Below, in pieces: positions 8,132 through 17,409 of a stretch of DNA of 64,000 nt (positions within the stretch are counted from its first letter, which is position 1; each line of letters begins with the position of its first letter). Source of the stretch: Stenotrophomonas sp. 57 (GTDB lineage: Bacteria; Pseudomonadota; Gammaproteobacteria; Xanthomonadales; Xanthomonadaceae). The stretch lies in contig NZ_CP127407.1 of NCBI RefSeq assembly GCF_030291075.1, forward strand, positions 432,001 to 496,000, read 5' to 3'. Below the pieces are notes generated by a model. The model was not told the DNA's origin. It ran no database searches and worked only from the letters and a program-made list of their open reading frames with translations. The translations under genes and the position numbers were made by a program.

Positions 8132-8692
8132 TCAGTCTGGCTGGGTCGTTGAAATCGGTGGTTGCTCGTTACCGGCGGTACCGTTGAGCAGGGCCGAGGC
8201 CCGGGTCAGCAGCGCGGCCACTTCGTCCGCCTCGCCCTCGGCCCAGCGTCCGTGGTGGTGCACCAGCGCCCGCTTGAACTCGTGCAGGGCGCCGGCCAGC
8301 GGCGCCGGCAGCGAGGCCTTGGTGATCTCGCGGGCACGGTCGAAGGCGCGTCGCTGCGCCAGCCGCACCTGGGTGCGCTGCACCTTCAGCTCGAACTCGC
8401 CGGCGGCGGTGATGCGGAAGATCCGCTTGCCGTCCACTTCCTCGGCCTCGATCCAGCCGGCCTGCTCGAAGCTGGCCAGCAGCGGGTACATGGTGCCGGC
8501 GCTGGGCGTGTAGGCCTGCATGAACTGGTTGCTGATCAGCTGCATCAGCTCGTAGCCATGGCGCGGCTGCTCGCCGATCAGGGCCAGCACCAGCAGGCGC
8601 AGGTCGCCACGGCTGAGCACGCGCGGCTGGCCGTTGCGACGGGGTACCGCCGAATCGGTGGAACGGGGTCTGGGAGAGGGGCTTCGGCTCAT
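8132..8692 (-). CDS. PadR family regulator of the ferric reductase (YqjI/NfeR-like)
   Basis: 186 residues from the ATG at 8692. A reading back to 8797 adds an implausible leader. The winged-helix domain covers about residues 25-105: LRLLVLALIGEQPRHGYELM, then YTPSAGTMYPLLASFEQAGWI, both typical of PadR. The C-terminal half should form the dimerising helices. E. coli YqjI is a nickel-sensing PadR repressor of its own gene and of the ferric reductase gene. This protein lacks the His/Cys-rich N-terminus that gives YqjI its metal site, having instead a Ser/Arg/Pro stretch. An ATATATCG palindrome abuts the start codon, leaving no room for a Shine-Dalgarno, so the message may be leaderless. Confidence 0.85.
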   Translation of the reverse strand: MSRSPSPRPRSTDSAVPRRNGQPRVLSRGDLRLLVLALIGEQPRHGYELMQLISNQFMQAYTPSAGTMYPLLASFEQAGWIEAEEVDGKRIFRITAAGEFELKVQRTQVRLAQRRAFDRAREITKASLPAPLAGALHEFKRALVHHHGRWAEGEADEVAALLTRASALLNGTAGNEQPPISTTQPD

Positions 8693-8694
8693 TT

Positions 8695-8737
8695 CGATAT
8701 ATCGGTAAACGAGTGCAAACGATATATCGATATGTCG
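8695..8737 (-). promoter_or_regulatory. Twin PadR operators upstream of the regulator gene
   Basis: CGATATATCG occurs at 8695-8704 and again at 8720-8729, the second running on into an ATATGTCG extension. The palindromes are 25 bp apart. They lie 3 bp and 28 bp in front of the PadR start codon. A TATATCG-type palindrome is the known style of YqjI/NfeR sites, so autorepression of this operon is the likely role. Confidence 0.7.
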
Positions 8738-9257
8738 AAAGCGACAACACCCGATTCGGCCACAAGCAGGTGCAATTTGGGCCACGGCCAGCCCCACTCA
8801 CAGCAAAAGGGGCGCCCCTTGCGAGGCGCCCCGGCGATGCTGTGGAAGGGAGCAGGGCCACCGGGCCCATCACTCACGGGCCACCTTGGGCCCACGGCCA
8901 GCGGCAATCCAGAGGCAGGTGCGACACGTTGTCGCCGGTTCAGTAGCGAAGCCCGAACGTCGCCCGCCGTGGCCCCGACGCTGCCCCACAACCGTCATCG
9001 GCCGCAGTAACACTGCGTCCTGCACATGGGCGCAGCGGTCCTGATGCGACAGCCGGGCACCGGCCGCAGGAGGCCGTAGCGGCCGGAAACAGGGGCCTGT
9101 CCTGCTGCTGGACAGGGCGGGACAGGCCTTGCGGACACTGGCCGCCTGCATCCATACGCCTGCGTAGCCAAGTGACGAAAGCCCTTGGTGCGCTACACTT
9201 TGCGGTCTAGAAATCTATACAACAGTCGCGCGCGTGCGTGCGGTTATGGGAGCGCTA
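8738..9257. other. Intergenic region with several strong hairpins, no convincing gene
   Basis: No ORF here has credible composition. Three GC-rich inverted repeats are visible: GGGGCGCC/GGCGCCCC at 8809-8832, CCGGCCGC/GCGGCCGG at 9060-9086, and GGCCTGTCC/GGACAGGCC at 9094-9128, the last with an alternative inner partner. The aceE promoter should lie near the right end, where the sequence turns AT-richer (about 9190-9225). Confidence 0.6.
8805..8832 (-). terminator. Possible minus-strand intrinsic terminator
   Basis: On the minus strand GGGGCGCC, an 8-nt loop and GGCGCCCC are followed by TTTTGC. Transcripts coming from the aceE side would stop here before reaching the PadR gene. Confidence 0.5.
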
Positions 9258-11945
9258 ATGAACTGGTTGAACGAGGTGCTGAACAACGACCCGAATCCTG
9301 TGGAAACCCAGGAGTGGATCGAGTCGTTGAAGGCCGTTATTGATGTCGAGGGCTCCGAGCGCGCGCATCAGCTGCTGGAAGGCATGGTGGAACTGACCCG
9401 TCGCTCGGGCGCCTACCTGCCGTTCTCTCCCACCACCGAGTACGTCAACACCATCGAGCCGCAGCTCGAGGCCAAGAGCCCGGGCAATGCCGAGCTGGAA
9501 TGGCGCATCCGTTCGATCATCCGCTGGAACGCGATGGCCACCGTGGTGCGCGCCAACCGCAAGCCGGGTGACCTGGGCGGCCACATCGCCTCGTTCGCCT
9601 CCGGCGCCACCCTGTACGACGTGGGCTTCAACCACTTCTGGCGCGCCCCGAGCGAAAACCACCCAGGCGACCTGCTGTTCATCCAGGGCCACAGCGCCCC
9701 GGGCATCTACGCACGTTCCTTCCTGGAAGGCCGCATCAGCGAAGAGCAGCTGGACAAGTTCCGCATGGAAGTGGACGGCGGTGGCCTGTCCTCGTACCCG
9801 CACCCGTGGCTGATGCCGGACTACTGGCAGACCCCGACCGTGTCGATGGGCCTGGGCCCGCTGGCCGCCATCTACCAGGCGCAGTTCATGCGCTACCTGG
9901 AAAACCGTGGCCTGATCGAGAAGTCCGACCGCAAGGTGTGGTGCTTCATCGGCGACGGCGAGAGCGACGAGCCGGAAACCCTGGGTGCCATCGCCCTGGC
10001 TGGCCGTGAGGGCCTGGACAACCTGATCTTCGTGGTGAACTGCAACCTGCAGCGCCTGGACGGTCCGGTGCGCGGCAACGGCAAGATCATCCAGGAACTG
10101 GAAGGCGTGTTCCGTGGCGGCGGCTGGAACGTGATCAAACTGCTGTGGGGCGGTTACTGGGATGCCCTGCTGGCCAAGGACACCAATGGCGTTCTGAAGA
10201 AGCTGATGATGGAAACCGTCGACGGCGAATACCAGAACTGCAAGGCCTTCGGCGGCGCGTATACCCGCGAGCATTTCTTCGGCAAGTACCCGGAAACCGC
10301 CGCGATGGTCGCCGGCCTGAGCGACGACGACATCTGGCGCCTGAACCGTGGTGGCCACGACCCGCACAAGGTGTACGCCGCTTACCACCAGGCCGTGAAC
10401 ACCAAGGGCATGCCGACTGTCATCCTGGCCAAGACCGTGAAGGGTTACGGCATGGGCAGCGCCGGTGAGGCACTGAACCCGACCCACCAGACCAAGAAGC
10501 TGGACGACGAAGCGGTGCGCCACTTCCGCGACCGCTTCAACATTCCGGTGACCGACGCGCAGCTGGCCGACGGCCAGGTGCCGTTCTACCACCCGGGCCC
10601 GGATTCGCCGGAAGTGCAGTACCTGCAGGAACGCCGTGCCGCGCTGGGCGGTTACCTGCCGCAGCGCCGCCGCAAGGCCGACAAGACCTTCGTGGCGCCG
10701 AAGCTGGAAGCGTACGAGCGCCTGCTGAAGAGCAGCGGCGAGCGCAGCTACTCCACCACCATGGCGTTCGTGCAGAGCCTGAACATCACCCTGCGTGACA
10801 AGGAACTGGGCCCGCACATCGTGCCGATCGTGGCCGACGAAGCCCGTACCTTCGGCATGGAAGGCCTGTTCCGCCAGATCGGCATCTACGCGCCGTTCGG
10901 CCAGAAGTACAAGCCGGTCGACGCCGACCAGCTGATGTTCTACCGCGAAGACCAGAGCGGCCAGGTGCTGCAGCAGGGCATCAGCGAGCCGGGTGCGATC
11001 AGCTCGTGGATGGCCGCTGGTACCAGCTACTCGGTCAGCAACGTGCCGATGCTGCCGTTCTACATCTACTACTCGATGTTCGGCTTCCAGCGCGTGGGCG
11101 ACATCGCCTGGCAGGCCGCGGACATGCGTACCCGCGGCTTCCTGCTGGGTGGCACCGCCGGCCGCACCACGCTGAACGGTGAAGGCCTGCAGCACGAGGA
11201 TGGCTTCAGCCATCTGGTGGCCGGTGGCATCCCGAACGTGCGCAGCTACGACCCGACCTTCGGCTTCGAAGTGACGGTGATCCTGCAGCACGGCACCAAG
11301 CGCATGATGGAAGACCAGGTGGACGAGTACTACTACGTCACCCTGATGAACGAGAACTACACCCACCCGGAAATGCCGGAAGGCGCGGCCGAGGGCATCG
11401 TCAAGGGCATGTACCTGCTGACCGACGCCGGCAAGCCGAAGAAGGGCGAGCTGCGCGTGCAGCTGCTGGGCTCGGGCACCATCCTGCGCGAAGCCATTGC
11501 CGCGGCCGAGCTGCTGGACAAGGACTTCGGCGTGACCGCCGACATCTGGAGCTGCCCGAGCTTCAACGAACTGCGTCGCGATGGTTTCGACGTGGAGCGT
11601 GCCAACCGCCTGCATCCGGAAGGTGAGCAGCGCAAGGCCTACGTGACCGAGCTGCTGGAAGGCCGCCAGGGCCCGGCGATTGCCGCCACCGACTACGTGC
11701 GTGCGTACGCGGACCAGATCCGTGCGTTCGTGCCGATGTCGTACACGGTGCTGGGTACGGATGGTTTCGGCCGTTCGGATACGCGTGCGAACCTGCGTAG
11801 GTTCTTTGAAGTGGACCGCTACTACATCGCGCATGCCGCGATTGCGGCGCTGGCGAAGGAAGGGAAGATGACCGCGAAGGATGTGGCCCGGGCGATCAAG
11901 CAGTACAAGATTGATCCGGAGAAGGCTAATCCTGTTGGGGTTTGA
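9258..11945 (+). CDS. aceE: Pyruvate dehydrogenase E1 component, homodimeric type
   Basis: 895 residues from ATG 9258, chosen over the in-frame GTG at 9234 because GGGAGCG lies 4-5 nt upstream and MNWLNEVLNNDPNPVETQEW matches the family N-terminus. Length and blocks fit AceE: YLPFSPTTEYVNTI, HIASFASGATLYDVGFNHFW, the thiamine-diphosphate motif GDGESDEPE...NLIFVVNCNLQ, and VAGGIPNVRSYDP. The enzyme decarboxylates pyruvate and passes the acetyl group to the lipoyl arm of E2. The E2 and E3 genes are not adjacent, so the complex is encoded at split loci. It is the best anchor to the core genome in this half of the window. Confidence 0.97.
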   Translation: MNWLNEVLNNDPNPVETQEWIESLKAVIDVEGSERAHQLLEGMVELTRRSGAYLPFSPTTEYVNTIEPQLEAKSPGNAELEWRIRSIIRWNAMATVVRANRKPGDLGGHIASFASGATLYDVGFNHFWRAPSENHPGDLLFIQGHSAPGIYARSFLEGRISEEQLDKFRMEVDGGGLSSYPHPWLMPDYWQTPTVSMGLGPLAAIYQAQFMRYLENRGLIEKSDRKVWCFIGDGESDEPETLGAIALAGREGLDNLIFVVNCNLQRLDGPVRGNGKIIQELEGVFRGGGWNVIKLLWGGYWDALLAKDTNGVLKKLMMETVDGEYQNCKAFGGAYTREHFFGKYPETAAMVAGLSDDDIWRLNRGGHDPHKVYAAYHQAVNTKGMPTVILAKTVKGYGMGSAGEALNPTHQTKKLDDEAVRHFRDRFNIPVTDAQLADGQVPFYHPGPDSPEVQYLQERRAALGGYLPQRRRKADKTFVAPKLEAYERLLKSSGERSYSTTMAFVQSLNITLRDKELGPHIVPIVADEARTFGMEGLFRQIGIYAPFGQKYKPVDADQLMFYREDQSGQVLQQGISEPGAISSWMAAGTSYSVSNVPMLPFYIYYSMFGFQRVGDIAWQAADMRTRGFLLGGTAGRTTLNGEGLQHEDGFSHLVAGGIPNVRSYDPTFGFEVTVILQHGTKRMMEDQVDEYYYVTLMNENYTHPEMPEGAAEGIVKGMYLLTDAGKPKKGELRVQLLGSGTILREAIAAAELLDKDFGVTADIWSCPSFNELRRDGFDVERANRLHPEGEQRKAYVTELLEGRQGPAIAATDYVRAYADQIRAFVPMSYTVLGTDGFGRSDTRANLRRFFEVDRYYIAHAAIAALAKEGKMTAKDVARAIKQYKIDPEKANPVGV

Positions 11946-12022
11946 TTTGGAACGGCCGCCTGGAGCGGCACGAGGAGCCAGTCTTAATATTTGAGACTGA
12001 AGCGCCCTAGCTTGCACACAAC

Positions 12023-12053
12023 CGGCGGACCCTCGGTCCGCCGTTTGTGTTTG
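12023..12053 (+). terminator. Terminator hairpin after aceE
   Basis: CGGCGGAC (12023-12030) pairs with GTCCGCCG (12036-12043) around CCTCG and is followed by a T-rich tail (TTTGTGTTT). It lies about 80 nt after the aceE stop and marks the left border of the AT-rich island. Confidence 0.75.
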
Positions 12054-12213
12054 AGAAGTGCTGGAAGCTGGTTTTGGGGTCGAGTGACGCTCCTCTCACT
12101 TGAACTGTTCGCTTGACATACGTAGATTCATCTTCGATGTGGCGCCAGATGCTGCGCTAGCGTGTGATTTCTTGTTTCCGCGAGGAAGGCGCTTTCACTG
12201 CTAAGGAATGGCG

Positions 12214-13563
12214 ATGAACTACTACGCAACATCTCTTCAATCAAATCGCAGAAATATGTCGCATTTTCGATTCGTTGATCTTTTTGCTGGTCTCGGAGGC
12301 TTTCATCTTGCCCTCCAGCGTGTCGGTGGGAAATGCGTATTTGCCGCCGAATGGAAAGAGCATTTGCGGTTGCTCTATCAGCAAAACTTTGGGCTGATGC
12401 CTGAGGGCGACATCACATTAGTTGATCCTGGATCATTGCCTGATCATGATGTGTTGACTGCGGGATTTCCCTGTCAACCTTTCTCGAAGGCTGGCGAGCA
12501 GCTTGGTTTCGAGTGTACTGAGCAAGGAAGTCTCTTCTTTAATGTCGCCGAAATTCTTAGGATAAAGCGTCCTCCCTTCTTTATTCTTGAGAATGTGCCA
12601 AACCTCCTTAAGCATGACGAGGGGCGAACATGGCAAGAGATTCAGCGAATCTTGACCGTTGACCTGAGGTACGATATTAGGGCTGAGAAGTTCTCGCCAC
12701 ATAACTTCGGAATACCTCAAATTCGTGAGAGAGTTTATATTGTGGGTTCGTTGAAGCCGCTTGAGGATTTTGAGTGGCCGAAAACTAGCAGTGCCGAAAC
12801 CAACATAGAATCTGTACTTGACGACAACCCAGTAGCTGCAAAGAGGCTATCCGCAAGAGCCATCCAATGTCTGACGATCTGGGAAGAATTTTTGATGGCC
12901 TGTCCCCCAGATGTCGAGCTTCCTTCTTTCCCCCTGTGGTCAATGGAATGGGGAGCCACTTACCCATTTGAAGAGACTACCCCATATGCGTTGAGAAAGA
13001 AGTTTGGGTATGCAGGACTCCAGGGATTCAAAGGTAGTCACGGAAAAAGGATCGGGTACCTTAAAACGCTCGAGGAGCGTTGGGATTCGCTACCAAGCCA
13101 TGCGAAGACCGCTCAGATTAAATTTCCAAAATGGAAGGTGGATTTTATTCGGCAGAATCGAGAGTTCTACGATAAGAATCGAGAGTGGATCGATCCCTGG
13201 CTTCCTAAGATTCTTGAATTTCCATCGAGCTTTCAGAAGCTGGAGTGGAACGTAAAAGGTGGTAATAGGGATATTTGGAGTTACGTAATCCAATTTAGGG
13301 CGTCAGGCGTGAGAGTGAAAAGGAGGACAACTGCGCCCAGCCTCATCGCGATGACCGATACTCAGGTTCCCATCATTGCGTGGCAAAAGAGATATATGAC
13401 CCCAACCGAGTGCGCGAGGCTTCAATCATTGGATGGGCTTAAAAGTCTTCCAAGTAGTCCCACGCGAGCATTTCACGCGCTAGGGAATGCGGTGAACTCT
13501 AATGTCGTTCAAATGGTCGCAGAAGCGCTTCTGAAAAGTTCAGTCGGAAAAATCAAAGGATAA
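12214..13563 (+). CDS. DNA (cytosine-5) methyltransferase
   Basis: 449 residues from ATG 12214, preferred because TAAGGA lies about 7 nt upstream; an in-frame ATG at 12208 overlaps that site. Conserved C5-methyltransferase motifs appear in order: motif [14 protein letters not shown] (residues 22-34), motif [10 protein letters not shown] with catalytic Cys87, motif VI ENVPNL (126-131), motif [14 protein letters not shown], then motif IX-like [11 protein letters not shown] and motif [12 protein letters not shown] variable segment of about 150 residues before motif IX should be the target-recognition domain. It methylates cytosine in a specific sequence to protect the host from the partner nuclease. 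It leads the operon, 11 nt ahead of the ATPase gene. Confidence 0.93.
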   Translation: MNYYATSLQSNRRNMSHFRFVDLFAGLGGFHLALQRVGGKCVFAAEWKEHLRLLYQQNFGLMPEGDITLVDPGSLPDHDVLTAGFPCQPFSKAGEQLGFECTEQGSLFFNVAEILRIKRPPFFILENVPNLLKHDEGRTWQEIQRILTVDLRYDIRAEKFSPHNFGIPQIRERVYIVGSLKPLEDFEWPKTSSAETNIESVLDDNPVAAKRLSARAIQCLTIWEEFLMACPPDVELPSFPLWSMEWGATYPFEETTPYALRKKFGYAGLQGFKGSHGKRIGYLKTLEERWDSLPSHAKTAQIKFPKWKVDFIRQNREFYDKNREWIDPWLPKILEFPSSFQKLEWNVKGGNRDIWSYVIQFRASGVRVKRRTTAPSLIAMTDTQVPIIAWQKRYMTPTECARLQSLDGLKSLPSSPTRAFHALGNAVNSNVVQMVAEALLKSSVGKIKG

Positions 13564-13574
13564 CGAGGTTCCTG

Positions 13575-15161
13575 ATGTCACTTGATTCAAGGATGGATCC
13601 GATAGGAATTAGGCCTGAAGTTACGATGCTGTCAGTTCTAAGGCATCTTAACTATAGACCTTGGTTTGCGCTCGCGGAATTCATAGATAATTCAATTCAA
13701 AGCTTCATTTCCCTTGAGAGCGAGCTTCTGAAAGCTCATGGCTCTGATTACAAGCTGAAAGTTGATATTGTTATTGAATCGGCGCTGCCGGGAGAGATAG
13801 TTATCTCCGATAATGCCGCGGGTATTTCACGAGAAGATTTTCCGCGAGCTTTCCGGGCGGCGCAAGTTCCTGATGACAGGACGGGTTTGTCCGAATTTGG
13901 CATGGGTATGAAAAGCGCAGCCTGTTGGTTCTCCAGGGAGTGGAGTGTCCGCACTAAGGCGCTTGGGGATGACGTTGAAAGAACTATCGCCTTTGATGTC
14001 GAGAGCATCGTGGAAAATGGGATTGAGTCCCTTGGCGTGGCATCCCGGCCCATAGATAGCTCCAAAAGCTATACAGTAGTAACCCTGCGCGGTTTGCATC
14101 ATTCTCCAAAGGGTAGAACTTTAGGGAAGATTCGCGATCATCTTTCTAGTATATATAGGGTTTATTTAAGGGATAAGCGGCTCGTCCTGACGATTAATGG
14201 CGAAGAGCTAGATTTTTTATCTCCCGAGATATTGGTTGCCTTGCCATACGAAAGCCCCGGTGTTGCGAATGTTTCTTCTGCTCCGATTCAATGGAAAAAG
14301 CAGATCAACCTCGACTTCGGACAGGGGCAGAAGGTGACAGGATTTGCCGCGCTTAGAGAGACGGGTTCGACGCTATATGCGGGATTTTCTCTTTTTAGAA
14401 GGGGGCGATTGATTGAAGGTAGTCATGACGAGACCTACCGCCCTGCTTCTATTTTCAAGCAGACCAATAGCTACCTATATCAGCGCTTATTTGGTGAGCT
14501 GCATGTCGAGGGGTTTGAAGTAAGTCACACGAAGGATGGTTTCCGCTGGGAGGAATATGAAGATCTGTTTCTTGAGTTCCTGAAGGAGTCTCTTGAAGGT
14601 GGGCCTATTAATCTAATTTCACAGGCGGAGAACTATCGCGCTTTGCCCACAAAGCGCAGCATAACAACCCAGGCACTCGGAGCTACAAATTCAGTAGTGG
14701 CTCATATAGAGAGCCAAGTTGAGCCAGTATTGGTCGACGTGCGTGAAAATCCGCGACATGCAACACCCGTCCCGCAGCATCTCGATTCTGTTGATGCTAT
14801 TGCCTCAGAGAGGACTGCGACCATTAATGATGGGCGCTATACCTGGATTGTGACACTAAGGGCCACCGTCGACCCTGCTCAGAACAACTGGGTATCTCTT
14901 GCCAAGTCAGATGTGAAAGTAGACGATTGCCGCTATACAAGGAGAATCGAGATAGAGGTCTCACTTGCTCATCCGTTCTCTGCGGAATTTATCGGAAGTC
15001 GCAATGAGAATATTGAGTTGTTTCTTCGATTTGCAACCGCTACGTGTATTTCACTAATACTTTCCGAGGACGTTTCGGGTGATCCGCCGGAGGGCATCCT
15101 GCTGCACTTTAACTATCTACTCAGGGGGGCGCTCTCTAGCGCTATGATTGATAATGTCTAG
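13575..15161 (+). CDS. MORC/Hsp90-like GHKL ATPase of a restriction system
   Basis: 528 residues, start ATG 13575 after a GAGG site. The N-terminal GHKL ATP-binding fold is clear: the N box EFIDNSIQSF (residues 35-44, Asn39 for Mg), the G1 box ISDNAAGI (77-84) and the G2 lid GLSEFGMGMKSAA (104-116). An S5-like second domain with TVVTLRGL and a kink region follows, and the C-terminal 150 residues are unassigned. This matches the bacterial MORC-like ATPases that Iyer, Abhiman and Aravind linked to restriction-modification operons. ATP-driven dimer closure probably clamps DNA. The stop codon overlaps the start of the next gene by 8 nt. Confidence 0.88.
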   Translation: MSLDSRMDPIGIRPEVTMLSVLRHLNYRPWFALAEFIDNSIQSFISLESELLKAHGSDYKLKVDIVIESALPGEIVISDNAAGISREDFPRAFRAAQVPDDRTGLSEFGMGMKSAACWFSREWSVRTKALGDDVERTIAFDVESIVENGIESLGVASRPIDSSKSYTVVTLRGLHHSPKGRTLGKIRDHLSSIYRVYLRDKRLVLTINGEELDFLSPEILVALPYESPGVANVSSAPIQWKKQINLDFGQGQKVTGFAALRETGSTLYAGFSLFRRGRLIEGSHDETYRPASIFKQTNSYLYQRLFGELHVEGFEVSHTKDGFRWEEYEDLFLEFLKESLEGGPINLISQAENYRALPTKRSITTQALGATNSVVAHIESQVEPVLVDVRENPRHATPVPQHLDSVDAIASERTATINDGRYTWIVTLRATVDPAQNNWVSLAKSDVKVDDCRYTRRIEIEVSLAHPFSAEFIGSRNENIELFLRFATATCISLILSEDVSGDPPEGILLHFNYLLRGALSSAMIDNV

Positions 15162-17409
15162 TACAGTGAGTATCGTGGAGGAAGTTAAACCGCCGTTGCG
15201 TTGGAATCCGATTGTTGGAGAATTCACCGAAGATTTTCTGACTAGCAAATCCAGCGATCCTAATGGCCCCTCGCTATCTGATTTGAAGGACGGGACACAT
15301 TCCGTTCTGCAAGAGGCTCTTAGAATCCTCGGGCGGTGCCTGCCCCCTTCGCTACCCCACGGTAGTGAGACCGGTCTTGTAGTTGGTTACGTGCAAAGCG
15401 GTAAGACCATGTCATTTGAGACCGTGATAGCTCTTGCGAGAGATAATTGCTATGGTCTGGTCGTGGTTCTTGCCGGAACTAAGAATAACCTTCGTGATCA
15501 GTCGGAAGACCGATTGAAAAGGGATTTTGGCATCGATGAGGGTGGGGATCATTGGTATCATCTCTCGAATCCTGGCAGAGCACAGGCAAGTCAAATACAG
15601 AGCAAGGTTGACGCCTGGAGGAAAAATTCTTCGAAGAAGTCATTGCTTATCACCGTGCTCAAGCACGGAGCTCAACTCGATAAATTGACGGAAGTTCTTT
15701 CTAGGGTTAACTTGTCGGGCCTGCCTGCACTTATAATTGATGACGAAAGTGATCAGGCTAGCTTAAATACATTTGCCCGCGACATTAGAAATAATAGGGT
15801 TTCGCCGAATAAGCTAAGCACTACATATGAAAAAATCATTGCGCTTAGGGATGTTCTGCCACACCACTCGTATCTGCAATACACCGCGACTCCCCAGGCG
15901 AATCTGCTTTTGGCACAAACAGATCTCCTGAATCCCTCCTTCTCCGAGTTGGTCACTCCTGGTGATGCATACACCGGAGGTAAGGAGTTCTTCGAATCCA
16001 ACATCGGGCTTGTCGAGGAAATTCCCGCGAGTGATGTGCCGGGTAAAAATAATGTACTGAAGTCTCCGCCTAAGAGCTTGCTAAAGGCGCTTAGATTCTT
16101 TCTGCTTGTATCGGCCCAGCATTCACTTACTAGAAAAAAAGGATTAGCTTCAAAGGATAGAAATCGCTCTATGATGGTTCACCCAGCGGTGGCTACAACT
16201 CAGCATAAAGTTTATAAGGACTGGGTTGAGAAGGCTTTTAATGGGATAAAGGAGAGAATATCTTCAGGCGATCCGTCGTTGGCTCGAGCAATGTTCAAGG
16301 AAGAATACGCGGCGCTTTCAAAAACATTTCCTGATCTGAGGCCGCTGTCTGAACTTATGGCGGCGCTCGCTGATGAGGTGATCGATGATCTGAACTGCGT
16401 GGAGGTAAATGGCACGCCTGACGCGGAGAAGAAAGTTAACTGGAAGGCGACAAAATACTGGATTCTTGTTGGCGGTGCTAAGCTCGACCGCGGTTATACT
16501 GTAGAAGGCCTGTGCGTGACTTACATGCCAAGACCCTTGGGGTCTTCGCCTTCCGCCGATAATCTTCAACAGCGTGCTAGGTTTTATGGGTACAAGAAGA
16601 AGTACTTAGGGCTCTGCAGGGTGTTTCTGCAAAAGCCGGTTCAGGCCGCGCTTACGGCGTATGTGGAGCATGAGGAATTCGTCCGCGCGGCGCTCCTGGA
16701 GAATCGAGGCCGCCCACTGCGTGAATGGCGTCGTGATTTTATCCTGACTCAGTTGCTGAAGCCGACTCGCCCGAACGTGATTGGTATCGACCTGGGGCGA
16801 ATACTAGTAGAGAACTGGATGGTTCCTCGGGCGTTGCACCGAGATGAAGACGCGGTCCGAGAGAATAGGAGTCTGCTCAATTCGATTCAGGAGCGCTGGT
16901 CTTTGGAATATCAGAGAGTTCCTTCGTCTAGCCTTGTAAACATCGGGGACGTTAGTGCTGCGGTGGGTACTGACGTTATCCAAAATGTTCCGTTGTCAGT
17001 TGTTATTTCAGAGTTTCTGCTTGGCCTGCAGGTCAAGGATCCATTGGATGCAGAACTCCATAGCGCGCTTCTTATAGCGCTTAGTTCACTTCTGGTAGTA
17101 AATCCAGAATCGATGGTTGATGTCTTTCTGCTTGATAATCTTCGCCCCGCCTACCGAACCAGGCAGAAAACAGTTGCAATTCCATCCAGTTCTCGCACCG
17201 CTCCGATGAATCAGTACTTCAGCAATAGTGCTAACACAGCAAATGATCGAAGCTTTTTTACGCCGGGTCGAGTCAGTCTTCAGTTGAGAGCGTTCGATTT
17301 GGGTTCCCGAATCCGGGACAGAGATAGCGCGGATGTTCACGATGTTGCGTGGTACGCCCTGTACGTGCCCGCTAGTATGAGCCAAAGTATCGTCGTGGAG
17401 GGGCGCTAG
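15154..17409 (+). CDS. Z1-domain SF2-type ATPase of a restriction system
   Basis: 751 residues from ATG 15154, overlapping the previous gene by 8 nt; an upstream TTG at 15148 is less likely. Helicase-like motifs are visible: Walker A GYVQSGKT (residues 78-85), Walker B IIDDESDQ with Asp196-Asp197-Glu198, motif III-like YTATPQANLL, and motif VI-like QQRARFYGYK. Between the last two lies the Z1 signature GGAKLDRGYTVEGL. Z1 proteins occur with C5 methylases and MORC ATPases, and a Z1-containing subunit is part of the ATP-dependent CglI restriction enzyme of Corynebacterium. Its likely job is DNA translocation or remodelling coupled to cleavage. The stop codon shares one base with the next start. 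Confidence 0.88.
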   Translation: MSSTVSIVEEVKPPLRWNPIVGEFTEDFLTSKSSDPNGPSLSDLKDGTHSVLQEALRILGRCLPPSLPHGSETGLVVGYVQSGKTMSFETVIALARDNCYGLVVVLAGTKNNLRDQSEDRLKRDFGIDEGGDHWYHLSNPGRAQASQIQSKVDAWRKNSSKKSLLITVLKHGAQLDKLTEVLSRVNLSGLPALIIDDESDQASLNTFARDIRNNRVSPNKLSTTYEKIIALRDVLPHHSYLQYTATPQANLLLAQTDLLNPSFSELVTPGDAYTGGKEFFESNIGLVEEIPASDVPGKNNVLKSPPKSLLKALRFFLLVSAQHSLTRKKGLASKDRNRSMMVHPAVATTQHKVYKDWVEKAFNGIKERISSGDPSLARAMFKEEYAALSKTFPDLRPLSELMAALADEVIDDLNCVEVNGTPDAEKKVNWKATKYWILVGGAKLDRGYTVEGLCVTYMPRPLGSSPSADNLQQRARFYGYKKKYLGLCRVFLQKPVQAALTAYVEHEEFVRAALLENRGRPLREWRRDFILTQLLKPTRPNVIGIDLGRILVENWMVPRALHRDEDAVRENRSLLNSIQERWSLEYQRVPSSSLVNIGDVSAAVGTDVIQNVPLSVVISEFLLGLQVKDPLDAELHSALLIALSSLLVVNPESMVDVFLLDNLRPAYRTRQKTVAIPSSSRTAPMNQYFSNSANTANDRSFFTPGRVSLQLRAFDLGSRIRDRDSADVHDVAWYALYVPASMSQSIVVEGR

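Noticed and set aside
9255..12017. A 920-residue open frame on the minus strand across aceE
   Set aside because: It mirrors the highly biased codons of aceE; the product is His/Gln/Ala-rich with no recognisable domain, and aceE is certain.
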